Below, in pieces: positions 10,091 to 18,680 of a stretch of DNA of 20,460 bases. Source of the stretch: Proteromonas lacertae (taxonomy: Eukaryota; Sar; Bigyra; Opalinata; Proteromonadidae); assembly GCA_002245135.1 (NCBI GenBank), contig NGBS01001265.1, forward strand, positions 1 to 20,460, read 5' to 3'. Positions within the stretch are counted from its first letter, which is position 1; each line of letters begins with the position of its first letter. The position numbers and the translations under genes were made by a program. The notes below the pieces were generated by a model. That model was not told the origin of the DNA and made no database searches. It saw only the letters and a list, made by a program, of their open reading frames with translations.

Positions 10091-11005
10091 TTAAAATATT
10101 TCTTTTTCTCGAAGATATCTCATTATTTCTTCAATCTTGTGAGGATAGTCAGTATGACCTTCGATTATTTCACTCACATCTACTTTCAAAAGTTAAAGAT
10201 TATAATATTCATATTAAAAAAAGATATATTGATTATTCCTTCTACTTCGATTGGCTTTAATCCACTTATCTCTATTGCTACTTTCTATTTATTATTATTA
10301 CAATATTATATATATCAATATATATACATTAGCTCGATATAAATAACCAAGAATCCAATCATTTGAACTATAGATATTGATTATTTTACCAGGAATTAAT
10401 TCACGAATATTTTCCCATTCTTTCTTATTTATTGTTATTGCACTTCCCATTAAAATCACATTCTCTATTATATGATTCTTGTTTTTATATTCTTCATCTT
10501 CTATTAGATTCATTAAACATTTATAGATTAATCGACTTCCCAAGGAATAACCAATCAAATTAATTGGTCTTTTTCCATATTCATCACTTTTTATTAATTC
10601 AGCTAATAAATTTCCACTATTTTCACTTCTTTCTAATGCTACACTCCAAGGATTATCAATTAATCGAGCTACATCAACTACTTTCATAGGTAAAGATATT
10701 GCAGATAATAATCCACTAGCTATTGTTCTTTTTAACGTTTCACTGATTATGAAATTCTTTGCTTTAGATATTATCATATTTTCTAAAGCATTTCCTAACG
10801 ATTTTAGTTCTTTACTTTCCCATATTAAACAGTAATGATCACTTTCATTATATAATTCTTTCCACCAACTTTTATATCCCCAATTATACATATATTCATT
10901 CTCTTTACTAATCCAACCACTTATACATAAATTAATACAAATATGACCTTCTTCATTTCCTATATTTTTTATTTCAAATTCTTTTACATCATCAAATCGA
11001 TGATT
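10071..11005 (-). repeat. Right arm of 935-bp inverted repeat (DUF726 3' half)
   Basis: This is the inverted partner of 4063-4997, separated from it by 5073 bp holding the EGF-repeat gene. The arms end sharply: on one side just after the copy 1/copy 2 exon junction at HRFDDV, on the other 20 bp past the stop codons. Confidence 0.85.
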
Positions 11006-11938
11006 TAAATGTTTTCTATATATATAATATATACATTATTATACCCTGTTAAACTACCAGCTCCTATTCCAAATGCACTACTTAATACACCATATCCTAT
11101 ACTGGAACTAAGAAATCCAGATATTACTGATGCTATTCCACTACTTATTCCACCTCCTAATAAACCTAATGATGTTATTAAACCTCCAACTGCAGGTATT
11201 ACTAAACCACCTGTTAATATGGCAGCTGTACCACCTATTATTGAACCACCACCAACTAATAACCATTTCTTTAATTTCTATTTAAATTATAAATAAAATA
11301 CATTTTAATACTTTCTTTGAAGAAGATTTTGATTTATATTTTAATATCTCTTTATATCCATTATATAGTAATAAACTTGTTCCATCTTCGACTTTATAAT
11401 AATTTTCAATTTTGTTGTATTTTATTGATTTTAATACACGAATAAATATTGATCTAATCATTCCATCATATTCATTATTCAATAATAATAATATAAACAA
11501 ATCCAAAAACATTGAATAAAAATCATCAACATCTTTGAATCTATCAACATTGTGATATAAAAATACATTTGTATATACATTTTCAAGTATTCTGTTGAAG
11601 GATTAGAAGGATGAGTTAATAAAGGATATATTAAACTCGATATTTCACCAATTTCATTCAAATACTTCATTGATAGGTGAGTTAACCATTTCAAACACAC
11701 TTCCCTAACTACATCACTTTCACACCACATACTGTTCAAACTGATTATACTCACTATATTATTTTAACATTTTATAAAATACACAATGCTCTTTTTTCTT
11801 CAACACTACGATCTTCTAACCAAATACTCTTGTTTTCTTCTTTACTTATTCCTTTTATTGCTAAACATGTCAAATAGCCATTTCAAAACCTTTTCGAAAA
11901 TTCTTATACACTTTAGAAGGTATTTCTGATTTATTCAT
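10091..11938 (-). CDS. DUF726/TMCO4-type alpha/beta-hydrolase, copy 2
   Basis: This is the paralogue of the gene at 2760-4977, in opposite orientation. Introns fit at 11754-11782, 11541-11578, 11278-11311, 11016-11044, 10285-10327 and 10184-10227; four copy 1 introns are absent. The start MNKSEIPSKVYKNFRKG (ATG at 11938) aligns with MNKHKDDKVSLKTLKEFRKG of copy 1. The Gly-rich membrane-like stretch (VGGGSIIGG ... GLLGGG ... FGIGAGSLTG) is encoded by one exon. The hydrolase motifs GYSLGSR, NDWILGYLYR and EGHTDYP are intact. One frame change lies in the first exon, between FRKGFEM and YLTCLAIKG (about 11880-11890). The predicted coding length is therefore not a multiple of three, and the gene may be interrupted there or carry an assembly indel. 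N-terminal exons are well diverged from copy 1, while the 3' half is near-identical. Confidence 0.75.
10184..10227 (-). other. 44-nt non-GT, U12-like intron, DUF726 copy 2
   Basis: This is the counterpart of the copy 1 intron at 4841-4884, with the same ATATCTTTT start and a single base change in the branch region (ATCTTTAAC instead of TTCTTTAAC). Confidence 0.6.
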
Positions 11939-12927
11939 TTTTATCAAGCCTCAAACTTATTTTGTTTTTCGTGTTTAATTTTAAAAAGGATTATATCCTG
12001 TATCTATATCAAAATAACATAATTACCTATTTATATGTGCTAATTAACATTTAAATGATGTAATCACATACAATAGAAGGATAGAGATGATATATATACT
12101 TTATAATAATAACATAAACAAACAAACATTATATACTTTTATACTTAAATCTGCTTAAAGACTTCTAATCATTGACAATAAATAAACCCTGTCATATTGT
12201 TAAAAAAAACCAACAAACACATAATAATGAGGATTAAGGGTTATAGATCATGTGATTAGATCTAGTTTTATTTTCCGTAACATAATTAATCATTAGAGTC
12301 AATATCCGTAACATAATTAAAAAAATATTTAACTGCTAAGATAGGAATTATTAAAAATTTAAAACAAAAATAAAACGGATATATTTTTGGTAATAAAATG
12401 AAACGGACAAAAAACAATAGGGTATTAAAAAGGGTATTAGCATCATTAGATAATAATGATAAAGCAAAGTTATATTGGTAAAAAAAGCATAAACCATCAT
12501 TCAATAGATTCAAATGCTAACATCGATATTAATTCATTATAATAATGGTTTATTGTATACTTACTTGTTTGTTTTGTAATTTAACTTTTAAATAACAAAT
12601 AAATAAAAGATTATAAATTCAAATTCATATTTTCCATTAAGCATATAATATGTGTATATGATACACATTTTATAATGCATCTATCTATATACTAATATCA
12701 AAAATTACTCAATGTTTATAACATTACCAAAATGATTTACAAAAGAAATAGAAGTTATTGTAAAATTCATATAATGTATTGAAAAATTATTATTAATAAC
12801 ATAACAAATTTGATAAGGTGGTTATTACTAATCTAATATCTAACGCGAAATGATATGATAACATTCATGTAATAATTATTGATAAATAGATTGCAATTTA
12901 TACTTTTTTATTATTTCTGGTTCATTC
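11939..12927. other. Gene-poor AT-rich spacer
   Basis: I see no supported gene in this nearly 1-kb stretch. Open frames are short and of low-complexity composition. It contains a 16-bp direct repeat (TCCGTAACATAATTAA at 12274-12289 and 12305-12320). The left end of the Polinton-like element could lie here if the foldback element inserted into it, but I found no terminal repeat to prove it. Confidence 0.5.
12274..12320 (+). repeat. Pair of 16-bp direct repeats
   Basis: TCCGTAACATAATTAA occurs at 12274-12289 and exactly again at 12305-12320, 31 bp apart. The CCGTAAC core stands out from the AT background. Role unknown. Confidence 0.6.
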
Positions 12928-13566
12928 TGTTGTTCCCCGTATGGCGGAAATCCCCGTATGGCGGAACTCTATATTGCAGAATGATTCAATCAAAACTAAT
13001 ATGATATTCATGATGTTCGGAGTTAGTTATTAACAAATATATAGTTAGTTTGTCATATGACCTACATCTGCGATATACTTTTTTATGAACTTCATTATTA
13101 TCAATATTAAACTAATTTTTGTATATTTTCTATTTTAATGTATCAGTCACTACTACAGTCTAAAATACATTATCTGATATGAATAGAATACATTATTTTT
13201 AATGTTAAGATAATAAAAAAGGAAATTAAAGAGCAGGCTTGAGTGAGGCTTGAACTTATTTTTTCTTTTTTCTTTTTTAACCGCCTTAACATTAAAAATA
13301 ATGTATTCTATTCATATCAGATAATGTATTTTAGACTGTAGTAGTGACTGATACATTAAAATAGAAAATATACAAAAATTAGTTTAATATTGATAATAAT
13401 GAAGTTCATAAAAAAGTATATCGCAGATGTAGGTCATATGACAAACTAACTATATATTTGTTAATAACTAACTCCGAACATCATGAATATCATATTAGTT
13501 TTGATTGAATCATTCTGCAATATAGAGTTCCGCCATACGGGGATTTCCGCCATACGGGGAACAACA
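12928..13566. mobile_element. Foldback/MITE-like element with 282-bp inverted arms and 5-bp target duplication
   Basis: The arms 12928-13209 and 13285-13566 are equal in length and appear to be exact reverse complements, separated by a 75-bp pyrimidine-rich centre. The element begins TGTTGTTCCCC and ends GGGGAACAACA, so it has TG...CA termini. It is flanked by CATTC on both sides (12923-12927 and 13567-13571), which looks like a 5-bp target-site duplication. A GC-rich motif CCCCGTATGGCGGAA is repeated twice in tandem (17-bp period) just inside each end and is a plausible recombinase-binding site. No transposase is encoded, so it would be non-autonomous. TG...CA ends with short duplications are made by integrases of the retroviral type, including those of Ginger/Tdd-like DNA transposons; that family link is inference. 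Confidence 0.8.
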
Positions 13567-13644
13567 CATTCCATCCAACATACACAACAGAAAATATCAA
13601 TTCTACAAATCCAAAGATATTTTTTTATATAATAATGAAAGAAA

Positions 13645-13675
13645 GGGGGCCAGAGCACAGTGTGCTCTAGCCCCC
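13645..13675. repeat. 31-bp GC-rich near-perfect palindrome
   Basis: GGGGGC-C-AGAGCACA, a single central G, then TGTGCTCT-A-GCCCCC, so 14 of 15 pairs match around a one-base centre. It is strikingly GC-rich in AT-rich DNA. It lies between the foldback element and the 3' end of the - strand ORF at 14101. A termination/processing hairpin or a protein-binding palindrome are both possible. Confidence 0.8.
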
Positions 13676-13867
13676 TATTGTTTTTTGATTCAAAAAATAG
13701 CCGTTTTTATGTGTGCTTGTTTTTTCATCATTAGAAACGTTTTTAATGCATAATAAATATATCAATCGATTTCTCTATTTATGCTGGGCTCATATATGCC
13801 CTTAGTTTGACTTTTTGATCATAATCGAAATTTAATTTTCTTAAAAAAATTCAAAAAACAGTGATAG

Positions 13868-13919
13868 ATAGGATGGCCACCATACTGTGTGATATGACAC
13901 CATATAGTGACCATCCTAT
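13868..13919. repeat. 52-bp imperfect palindrome
   Basis: Outer arms ATAGGATGGCCAC (13868-13880) and GTGACCATCCTAT (13907-13919) match at 12 of 13 positions. The inner part is also partly symmetric (CTGTGTGA facing TGACACCA). It sits about 180 bp downstream of the - strand ORF that ends at 14101. Confidence 0.7.
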
Positions 13920-14100
13920 GTAATAAAAAACAAAACAAAAAAAAATGGAATTCAAACCAAATCACTTTTGAAACGCATCTATTTTTCTATTATTGAAATT
14001 TCTTATAAGACTTGTTATAATGCTAATTAATTATGTAAATTATGAAAACAACACTCCCACACAAACACAATATATCATTTGAACCAATTAGGACCAGAGA

Positions 14101-14529
14101 TTAATAATCATTTTGGTACTCTGGCTCCACATCATCATCATCATCTACTATAAATTGGGAGAAGTTATTATCATCCTCATCTTCCTCTGTACTGGTGTCT
14201 TCTTCCTTTCTGTTTGAATTTCTTTTCTGATTGGTCTTCTTTCTTTTGAATCTTGGAGCTTTAGATGTATTGCACTTTCTTTTGGTGGATGCCACCTTTA
14301 ACAACTTGTTGTCATCATCATCATTATAATCATCATCATCCAGATTATCAAACAACGATGCTATAGAGACTGTACTACTTACTATACTTTCAGCAGTACT
14401 TCTGTAAACTATATCTCCTTTCGAATTCTTGTTTTCTTCTTTTTCGCATTTTGCTAAATCGTTGTCACCGAAATGTATGATATACATACAAGTCAGTTCT
14501 ATCATATCCTCCATTGCATGGTCAAGCAT
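14101..14529 (-). CDS. Polinton-associated ORF, acidic and basic low-complexity protein (fossil)
   Basis: This 142-residue open frame is of unknown family. The N-terminal third looks folded (DHAMEDMIELTCMYIIHFG). The rest alternates acidic runs (DDDDYNDDDD, DDDDDVEPEYQNDY) with a basic cluster (FKRKKTNQKRNSNRK). That pattern is common in DNA- or chromatin-associated proteins, but I assign no function. It lies 9 bp from the next ORF on the same strand, and the two may belong to one gene region. Confidence 0.45.
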   Translation of the reverse strand: MLDHAMEDMIELTCMYIIHFGDNDLAKCEKEENKNSKGDIVYRSTAESIVSSTVSIASLFDNLDDDDYNDDDDNKLLKVASTKRKCNTSKAPRFKRKKTNQKRNSNRKEEDTSTEEDEDDNNFSQFIVDDDDDVEPEYQNDY

Positions 14530-14538
14530 ACGATCATA

Positions 14539-14895
14539 CTATTGATTCAAAATTGAAATATATATATTAAATGAATATACGATGCTTTTGTCCAGATCCT
14601 CTTTATACACGATATTACATAGCAGGACAGACATCAACACTCTGGACATCTTTAATCTTTCATGACGATCATCAATCTTTTCAATTTCTGTGAATCTTTT
14701 GTACCATGTACTGAAACGCCTTATACTGAAGTTACCATTCCAGCTATAGACATATAATAATATATTATACCTATATCGTTGCAAATCTTTCTCATGTTCT
14801 ACAATCGTCTTAAAATTCTCACATAACACTTTATATATGCTCGGATTTGGATCATTAATGAAGCTGTTTTTGTATAGTATCTTCCAGTTGCTCAT
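14539..14895 (-). CDS. Polinton-associated ORF of unknown function (fossil)
   Basis: From the first ATG (14895) the frame gives about 118 residues beginning MSNWKILYKNSFIND, rich in aromatic and charged residues with no family I recognise. It contains a helical-looking segment around IVEHEKDLQRYRYNILLYVY. It is transcribed away from the integrase and shares a roughly 160-bp divergent region with it. Confidence 0.45.
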   Translation of the reverse strand: MSNWKILYKNSFINDPNPSIYKVLCENFKTIVEHEKDLQRYRYNILLYVYSWNGNFSIRRFSTWYKRFTEIEKIDDRHERLKMSRVLMSVLLCNIVYKEDLDKSIVYSFNIYISILNQ

Positions 14896-15057
14896 AATAA
14901 GTGAATTGAAAGGGAAATAACGTTGAACAATGAACAAATGTTATATGTATATATATTTTTTTAACTTTGTTATAAAGACATATAACACTATTAATTTAGA
15001 TAATAATCATAATGAAATGAATTTCATTATTACTTTTGTTTTTTGTTTTTGGACCAT
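14896..15057. promoter_or_regulatory. Divergent control region between the - strand ORFs and the integrase
   Basis: An AT-rich gap of 162 bp between divergent start codons must hold both promoters. It contains a perfect 10-bp-arm palindrome with a 2-bp centre (ATAATGAAAT-ga-ATTTCATTAT at 15009-15030) and TATATATA tracts near 14945-14955. Either could be promoter elements; the assignment is inference. Confidence 0.45.
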
Positions 15058-16333
15058 ATGTTTAGCACTAATAGTTACGATCCACATTTATACAGCTCAT
15101 ATAGCAACCAGAACCCATATCCTGTCAAACCGTTACCTACAAATGGTAACTTATCACTTGCAACATATATTAACCATGGAGCACCGAATATTACACATCC
15201 AACAAGAGAGGCTTCGTATGAAGACCAAATGTCAAACCAAATTGCCCAATATCGATCACGCTATATAAAAAATATTACTACCTTAATGAAAATGAATTTA
15301 TCAAAATGACACAACATTTGTCTAGTATAAATGATATAGCTCCACCACCAGATGTAGTACGTGAATACTTAAGGAGACAATCTGGAAAACAAATTGTCGA
15401 TTTCAAATATAAAAAAATAATCCATTCGCAACTATCAAAAAGCCAGGGTACTTCCAAATGGATATAGTGTTTTTCTTACCTGATATGGAACATTTGTATT
15501 TTATCGAAATGAATTCAAGAAAAGTATGGGCAATATTTATGCCTAATAAATATGGTGATATTACATTAAATGCATTTCAGAAGTGGTATTATGAAACAGA
15601 TGCCTATGGAAACAAAACACATAAAAATGTAGTAAGTATCCTATCAGATGCTGATGCTAGTTTTTCAAATATCAAGAAGTTATGTGATGCTGAAGGAATA
15701 TCATATTTTCAAAAAGATGGTTCAGAGCATAAAATAGAGTCATTATTGGATAGATCAGTGAGTGTGATAAAAAGACTATTGTACAAACACTTGGTGGATC
15801 TGGGATATGATGCACCTACATATATGGCAGATATTGATCACAATGATAAGCATATTATACCAGATATGAATTATAAATTAAAACTCGATAGTATAATACA
15901 GGAAGTGATAGATGACTATAACAACAAGCCATTACCAGGAATTAAAGGATATACACCAAATGAGGTATTCCATAGTCCAGAATTACAAAAACAAATATTA
16001 CAAAAATCAATTAACTACAACTTAAAGAATTATGAAAAATTGGATCATACTGGTCAAAATTTCGAAGTAGGTGATTTGGTGAGATTCAAAGAGAGAAGAC
16101 GTAAAATGGATAAGAACATATACTGGTCAGACAATGTATATAAGATAATCAAGAAAAATCGATATTCATACAATTTAGGTGATATCAATGGGAATGACAT
16201 TCAAGGTTTTTCATTAATTCGATTCAAACACTATGAGTTGCAGTTAGTGAGAAAAGATGATGCACCAACCACATGGTTTAGAAAAATACTGGAGAGACCC
16301 AAGAGAAAGAAGGGAGACAAATCAATATTGTAA
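15058..16333 (+). CDS. Polinton-type retroviral-like integrase region (fossil, broken)
   Basis: The region encodes a DDE-type integrase over more than one frame and looks broken. The largest open piece (15458-16333, 291 residues) starts with the first catalytic strand (MDIVFFLPD). It continues with SDADASF (second acidic residue) and HKIESLLDRSVSVIKRLL (catalytic Glu about 30 residues later). It then has YTPNEVF and a C-terminal SH3/chromo-like fold (FEVGDLVRFKERR ... IYWSDNVYKI ... RYSYNL ... FIRFKHYELQLV-like order), as in Polinton and Ginger integrases. The upstream piece from 15058 is a polar, Pro/Asn-rich N-terminal region. In a working element this enzyme would insert the DNA. The first Met at 15058 is preferred over the upstream TTG at 15043. 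Confidence 0.7.
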
Positions 16334-16383
16334 CGAATAAATTTTTATTATGCTATATATTGTATATGTTGTTTTTTATTATT

Positions 16384-16571
16384 GGGCATTGGATAGACTA
16401 GCTACGATGAGGGCTGCGTTTCTAATTTATAATTATTTATTTATTTATTAAATTAATTTCACAAGGAATTTATGGAAGTTTAATAATAATTTCTACTTGG
16501 ATGTGTGTTGTTTAATATTGCGCCATTGAAATTCGGCTTGAATCATCCTGGCACGGTATATCTAAATGCCC
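16384..16571 (+). ncRNA. Structured intergenic sequence 1 closed by GGGCATT/AATGCCC, followed by T8
   Basis: GGGCATT (16384-16390) can pair with AATGCCC (16565-16571), with further partial pairing inward (GATAGAC facing TATATC). It is followed at once by a run of eight T. It lies 50 bp after the integrase stop. It starts with ATTGGG-x-AT-xx-GATAGACT, shared with the next element. It could be an RNA polymerase III-type transcript or a 3'-end hairpin for the integrase message; neither is proven. Confidence 0.35.
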
Positions 16572-16585
16572 TTTTTTTTATTTAA

Positions 16586-16674
16586 TTGGGATCTGATAGA
16601 CTGTGCAAGGAAAAAAGAGTCATGCAGCTGGCATTAGTGGTTCGATTCCTAGCACAGACTATTAGTAATCCCAT
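16586..16674 (+). ncRNA. Structured intergenic sequence 2, long hairpin followed by T run
   Basis: A long imperfect stem pairs TGGGAT, GATAG, CTGTGC and AGG with CCT, GCACAG, CTATTAG and ATCCCA. A T8 run follows immediately. The loop side carries TGGCATTAGTGG and GGTTCGATTCC, which match tRNA A-box and B-box consensus but overlap each other. No cloverleaf forms, so it is not a normal tRNA. It shares its ATTGGG...GATAGACT start with the sequence at 16384, suggesting a tandem pair. Confidence 0.4.
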
Positions 16675-16718
16675 TTTTTTTAATTTCTTATTTTTTTTTT
16701 AAATATTTTATTATACAT

Positions 16719-17126
16719 ATGCTTACACTACCACCACAGATTGAATATAAATTACCAGAACTTGAATCCAAGGTAACAAAGAAATATCATTTAAGTGGCC
16801 CTGACAGATACTTGGATTTGTATAGCCTACAATTCCTTATATTTTTTTATCATCGAAAACCTATATATCAATGGTATTTTGAGTTAACACACAAAATGAT
16901 TAACATGATCATGAGTCAACGTTTGATATTAGTGTTTGTAGGTCCTTGTGACTTAGGAAATAGAGATTGGCCGAAAGTTACATACACACCAACAATGAAA
17001 AAAGTAATCATTAGAATGCCACAAAGATGTTTTAATGGTAAGATGCCAATATTCTTCAAATGTACTCATATGGATAGAGAGATGATAGAATATATTGAAA
17101 CTCATACAATATTTCACCACACATAA
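16719..17126 (+). CDS. Polinton-associated ORF of unknown function (fossil)
   Basis: This is a complete-looking 135-residue frame from ATG to TAA: MLTLPPQIEYKLPELE, then a mixed beta/alpha-looking segment (LILVFVGPCDLG, KVIIRMPQR), ending in a Cys/His-containing tail (FFKCTHMDREMIEYIETH). I recognise no family. It follows the two structured sequences on the same strand as the integrase and converges on the protease gene with 41 bp between the ends. Confidence 0.5.
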   Translation: MLTLPPQIEYKLPELESKVTKKYHLSGPDRYLDLYSLQFLIFFYHRKPIYQWYFELTHKMINMIMSQRLILVFVGPCDLGNRDWPKVTYTPTMKKVIIRMPQRCFNGKMPIFFKCTHMDREMIEYIETHTIFHHT

Positions 17127-17167
17127 ACAGAAGAAAAAATAATTAAGTAATAATTATATATAATATA

Positions 17168-18631
17168 TTATATTAATCCAAATTGTTTTTTCATTAACCT
17201 AATTTTTGCTTCACCCACTATTGTATTATAGTCAGTAGCCTTTTTGAAACTACACTGATCTCTTAAAATATTTTTCAAAAAATTAATAGCAAAAAAACCA
17301 CAGTTGGCAGTATTTGAATTTTGATTCTGTACTCCATTGATTTTAAGTTCATGCTTTTCATTATGATACTTCTTTAATTTTTTCAAATTCTTTTTAAATT
17401 CTTCCAAGTGTTGGGGATCTTCACCAAATGAATCATAGTACAGGAATTGTTTCTTGATATTGTCAACTACTAAAGCCACCCAATGACCTATAGAATCAGG
17501 GCTAGCTTGTGTGGTGAGTGTATTGATTATGATTCCCCATTGATTCTTCTTTTTGGGTATAGGAAGTACAAGCTCGTCCCAGCAGAACACTCCCATGAAC
17601 TTTCCATGAAAATTATTGAACTCATTTTTCACAATTAACTCTATATCAAAGTTCGATAAAGCATCTGAAGTGATACTGTTATACAAAACTTTCCTACGTG
17701 AAATTAATTTCTTTACTTTTTTATTATTTCCATTACCTATTCCAAAGTAACTCATAGCTTCACTGAGTTGTTTTGCTTGATCTAAATTACTCACTGCTCT
17801 ACCAAAATTAGTGAGTGAACTTGGAATTGTTTGTTGTGAACGTTTCACGTAGTTATCCATTTTGATTGCATTCTTGTGTTGATATGGTGTTGGTTTTAAC
17901 CAATTTAATAAACCACCTGCATCTAGCAAACCAAAACAAGCAGTCAATGCACTGAATACTGTTCCTATACCTGCAACAGTTTGTAATGTACCTGTTGGAT
18001 CAGCTGCAACAGCAGTTTTTGCCATTGATGGCATAGCTTTTGATAATTCACTAATACCTTTAACTGCTGCTGCAGCAGTTGTTGCATCACCTCCATTTGC
18101 AGCTGCAGCTACAGTTGCTGCTGTTTTTAATGTATCACCTACATTTTTTGCATCTATATTTCCAATATTAGAAAATTTGTAGAAGAATGGAACTAATTGA
18201 AATAAGTATCGAACATATGGATGAGTATTGAACATAAATGACACACCAAAGTTATACAACAAGTCTACAGGTAACCATGATTTTTGAATTGCTTCAGGTA
18301 ACATTGACTTAACTTTTTCTGAATTACCATAATACAAGTCAGTGATAGCAGGTAATCTACCACCTGACAGGATACGAATTATTTCATAGTAGTCGAAAAT
18401 GAAGTACCACATTACATACAAGAACCCTGATGTTGGTAGTTTAGATTTTTTCCATAACCAATAAGCCAAACATGTCATTACTATTGCACGAACATATTTC
18501 ATTGCATGATCTACTTCAAACATTTGAGGAGTAACTCCACCTACCAAATATGACTTCATTGTATAGTATATTTGTGGAAATATCCTAAATACATTCTCTA
18601 CACACAGGAACAAATTACCAGCAAAACCCAT
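17168..18631 (-). CDS. Adenovirus-type cysteine protease with long membrane/Ala-rich N-terminal region (Polinton fossil)
   Basis: The 487-residue frame has two parts. The C-terminal 170 residues are an adenain/Ulp1-fold protease: FMGVFCWDEL, WGIIINTL, GHWVAL (His near 383), FLYYDSFG (Asp near 400), GVQNQN (oxyanion Gln) and NCGFFAINFLKNI (Cys near 444). In Polintons this enzyme is thought to process virion proteins. The N-terminal 300 residues are unusual: hydrophobic helices (YVRAIVMTCLAYWLW, FLYVMWYFIFDYYEIIRIL), an Ala-rich stretch (TAATVAAAANGG, ATTAAAAVKG) and a second Gly/Ala hydrophobic segment (VAGIGTVFSALTACFGLLDAGG). This suggests a protease domain at the end of a structural or membrane-interacting protein. 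The frame is open upstream of the Met, so the product may be longer. The protease motifs look whole. Confidence 0.75.
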   Translation of the reverse strand: MGFAGNLFLCVENVFRIFPQIYYTMKSYLVGGVTPQMFEVDHAMKYVRAIVMTCLAYWLWKKSKLPTSGFLYVMWYFIFDYYEIIRILSGGRLPAITDLYYGNSEKVKSMLPEAIQKSWLPVDLLYNFGVSFMFNTHPYVRYLFQLVPFFYKFSNIGNIDAKNVGDTLKTAATVAAAANGGDATTAAAAVKGISELSKAMPSMAKTAVAADPTGTLQTVAGIGTVFSALTACFGLLDAGGLLNWLKPTPYQHKNAIKMDNYVKRSQQTIPSSLTNFGRAVSNLDQAKQLSEAMSYFGIGNGNNKKVKKLISRRKVLYNSITSDALSNFDIELIVKNEFNNFHGKFMGVFCWDELVLPIPKKKNQWGIIINTLTTQASPDSIGHWVALVVDNIKKQFLYYDSFGEDPQHLEEFKKNLKKLKKYHNEKHELKINGVQNQNSNTANCGFFAINFLKNILRDQCSFKKATDYNTIVGEAKIRLMKKQFGLI

Positions 18632-18680
18632 AAAATCAGATTCATGTAATGAATCAAGTGCTTTTTTGAAATTGTGAATT

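Noticed and set aside
12286-12513. 75-residue open frame on the - strand
   Set aside because: Hydrophobic low-complexity sequence with no homology signal or start context; expected by chance in AT-rich DNA.
12928-13566. The 282-bp inverted arms as the terminal repeats of the Polinton-like element
   Set aside because: Both arms lie 75 bp apart on the same side of the Polinton genes and are flanked by their own 5-bp duplication, so they belong to a separate small element.
16586-16674. Possible tRNA gene (B-box GGTTCGATTCC, A-box-like TGGCATTAGTGG, paired ends, T run)
   Set aside because: The A and B boxes overlap, the T-stem pairs poorly and no anticodon arm can be drawn; the sequence folds as one long hairpin instead.
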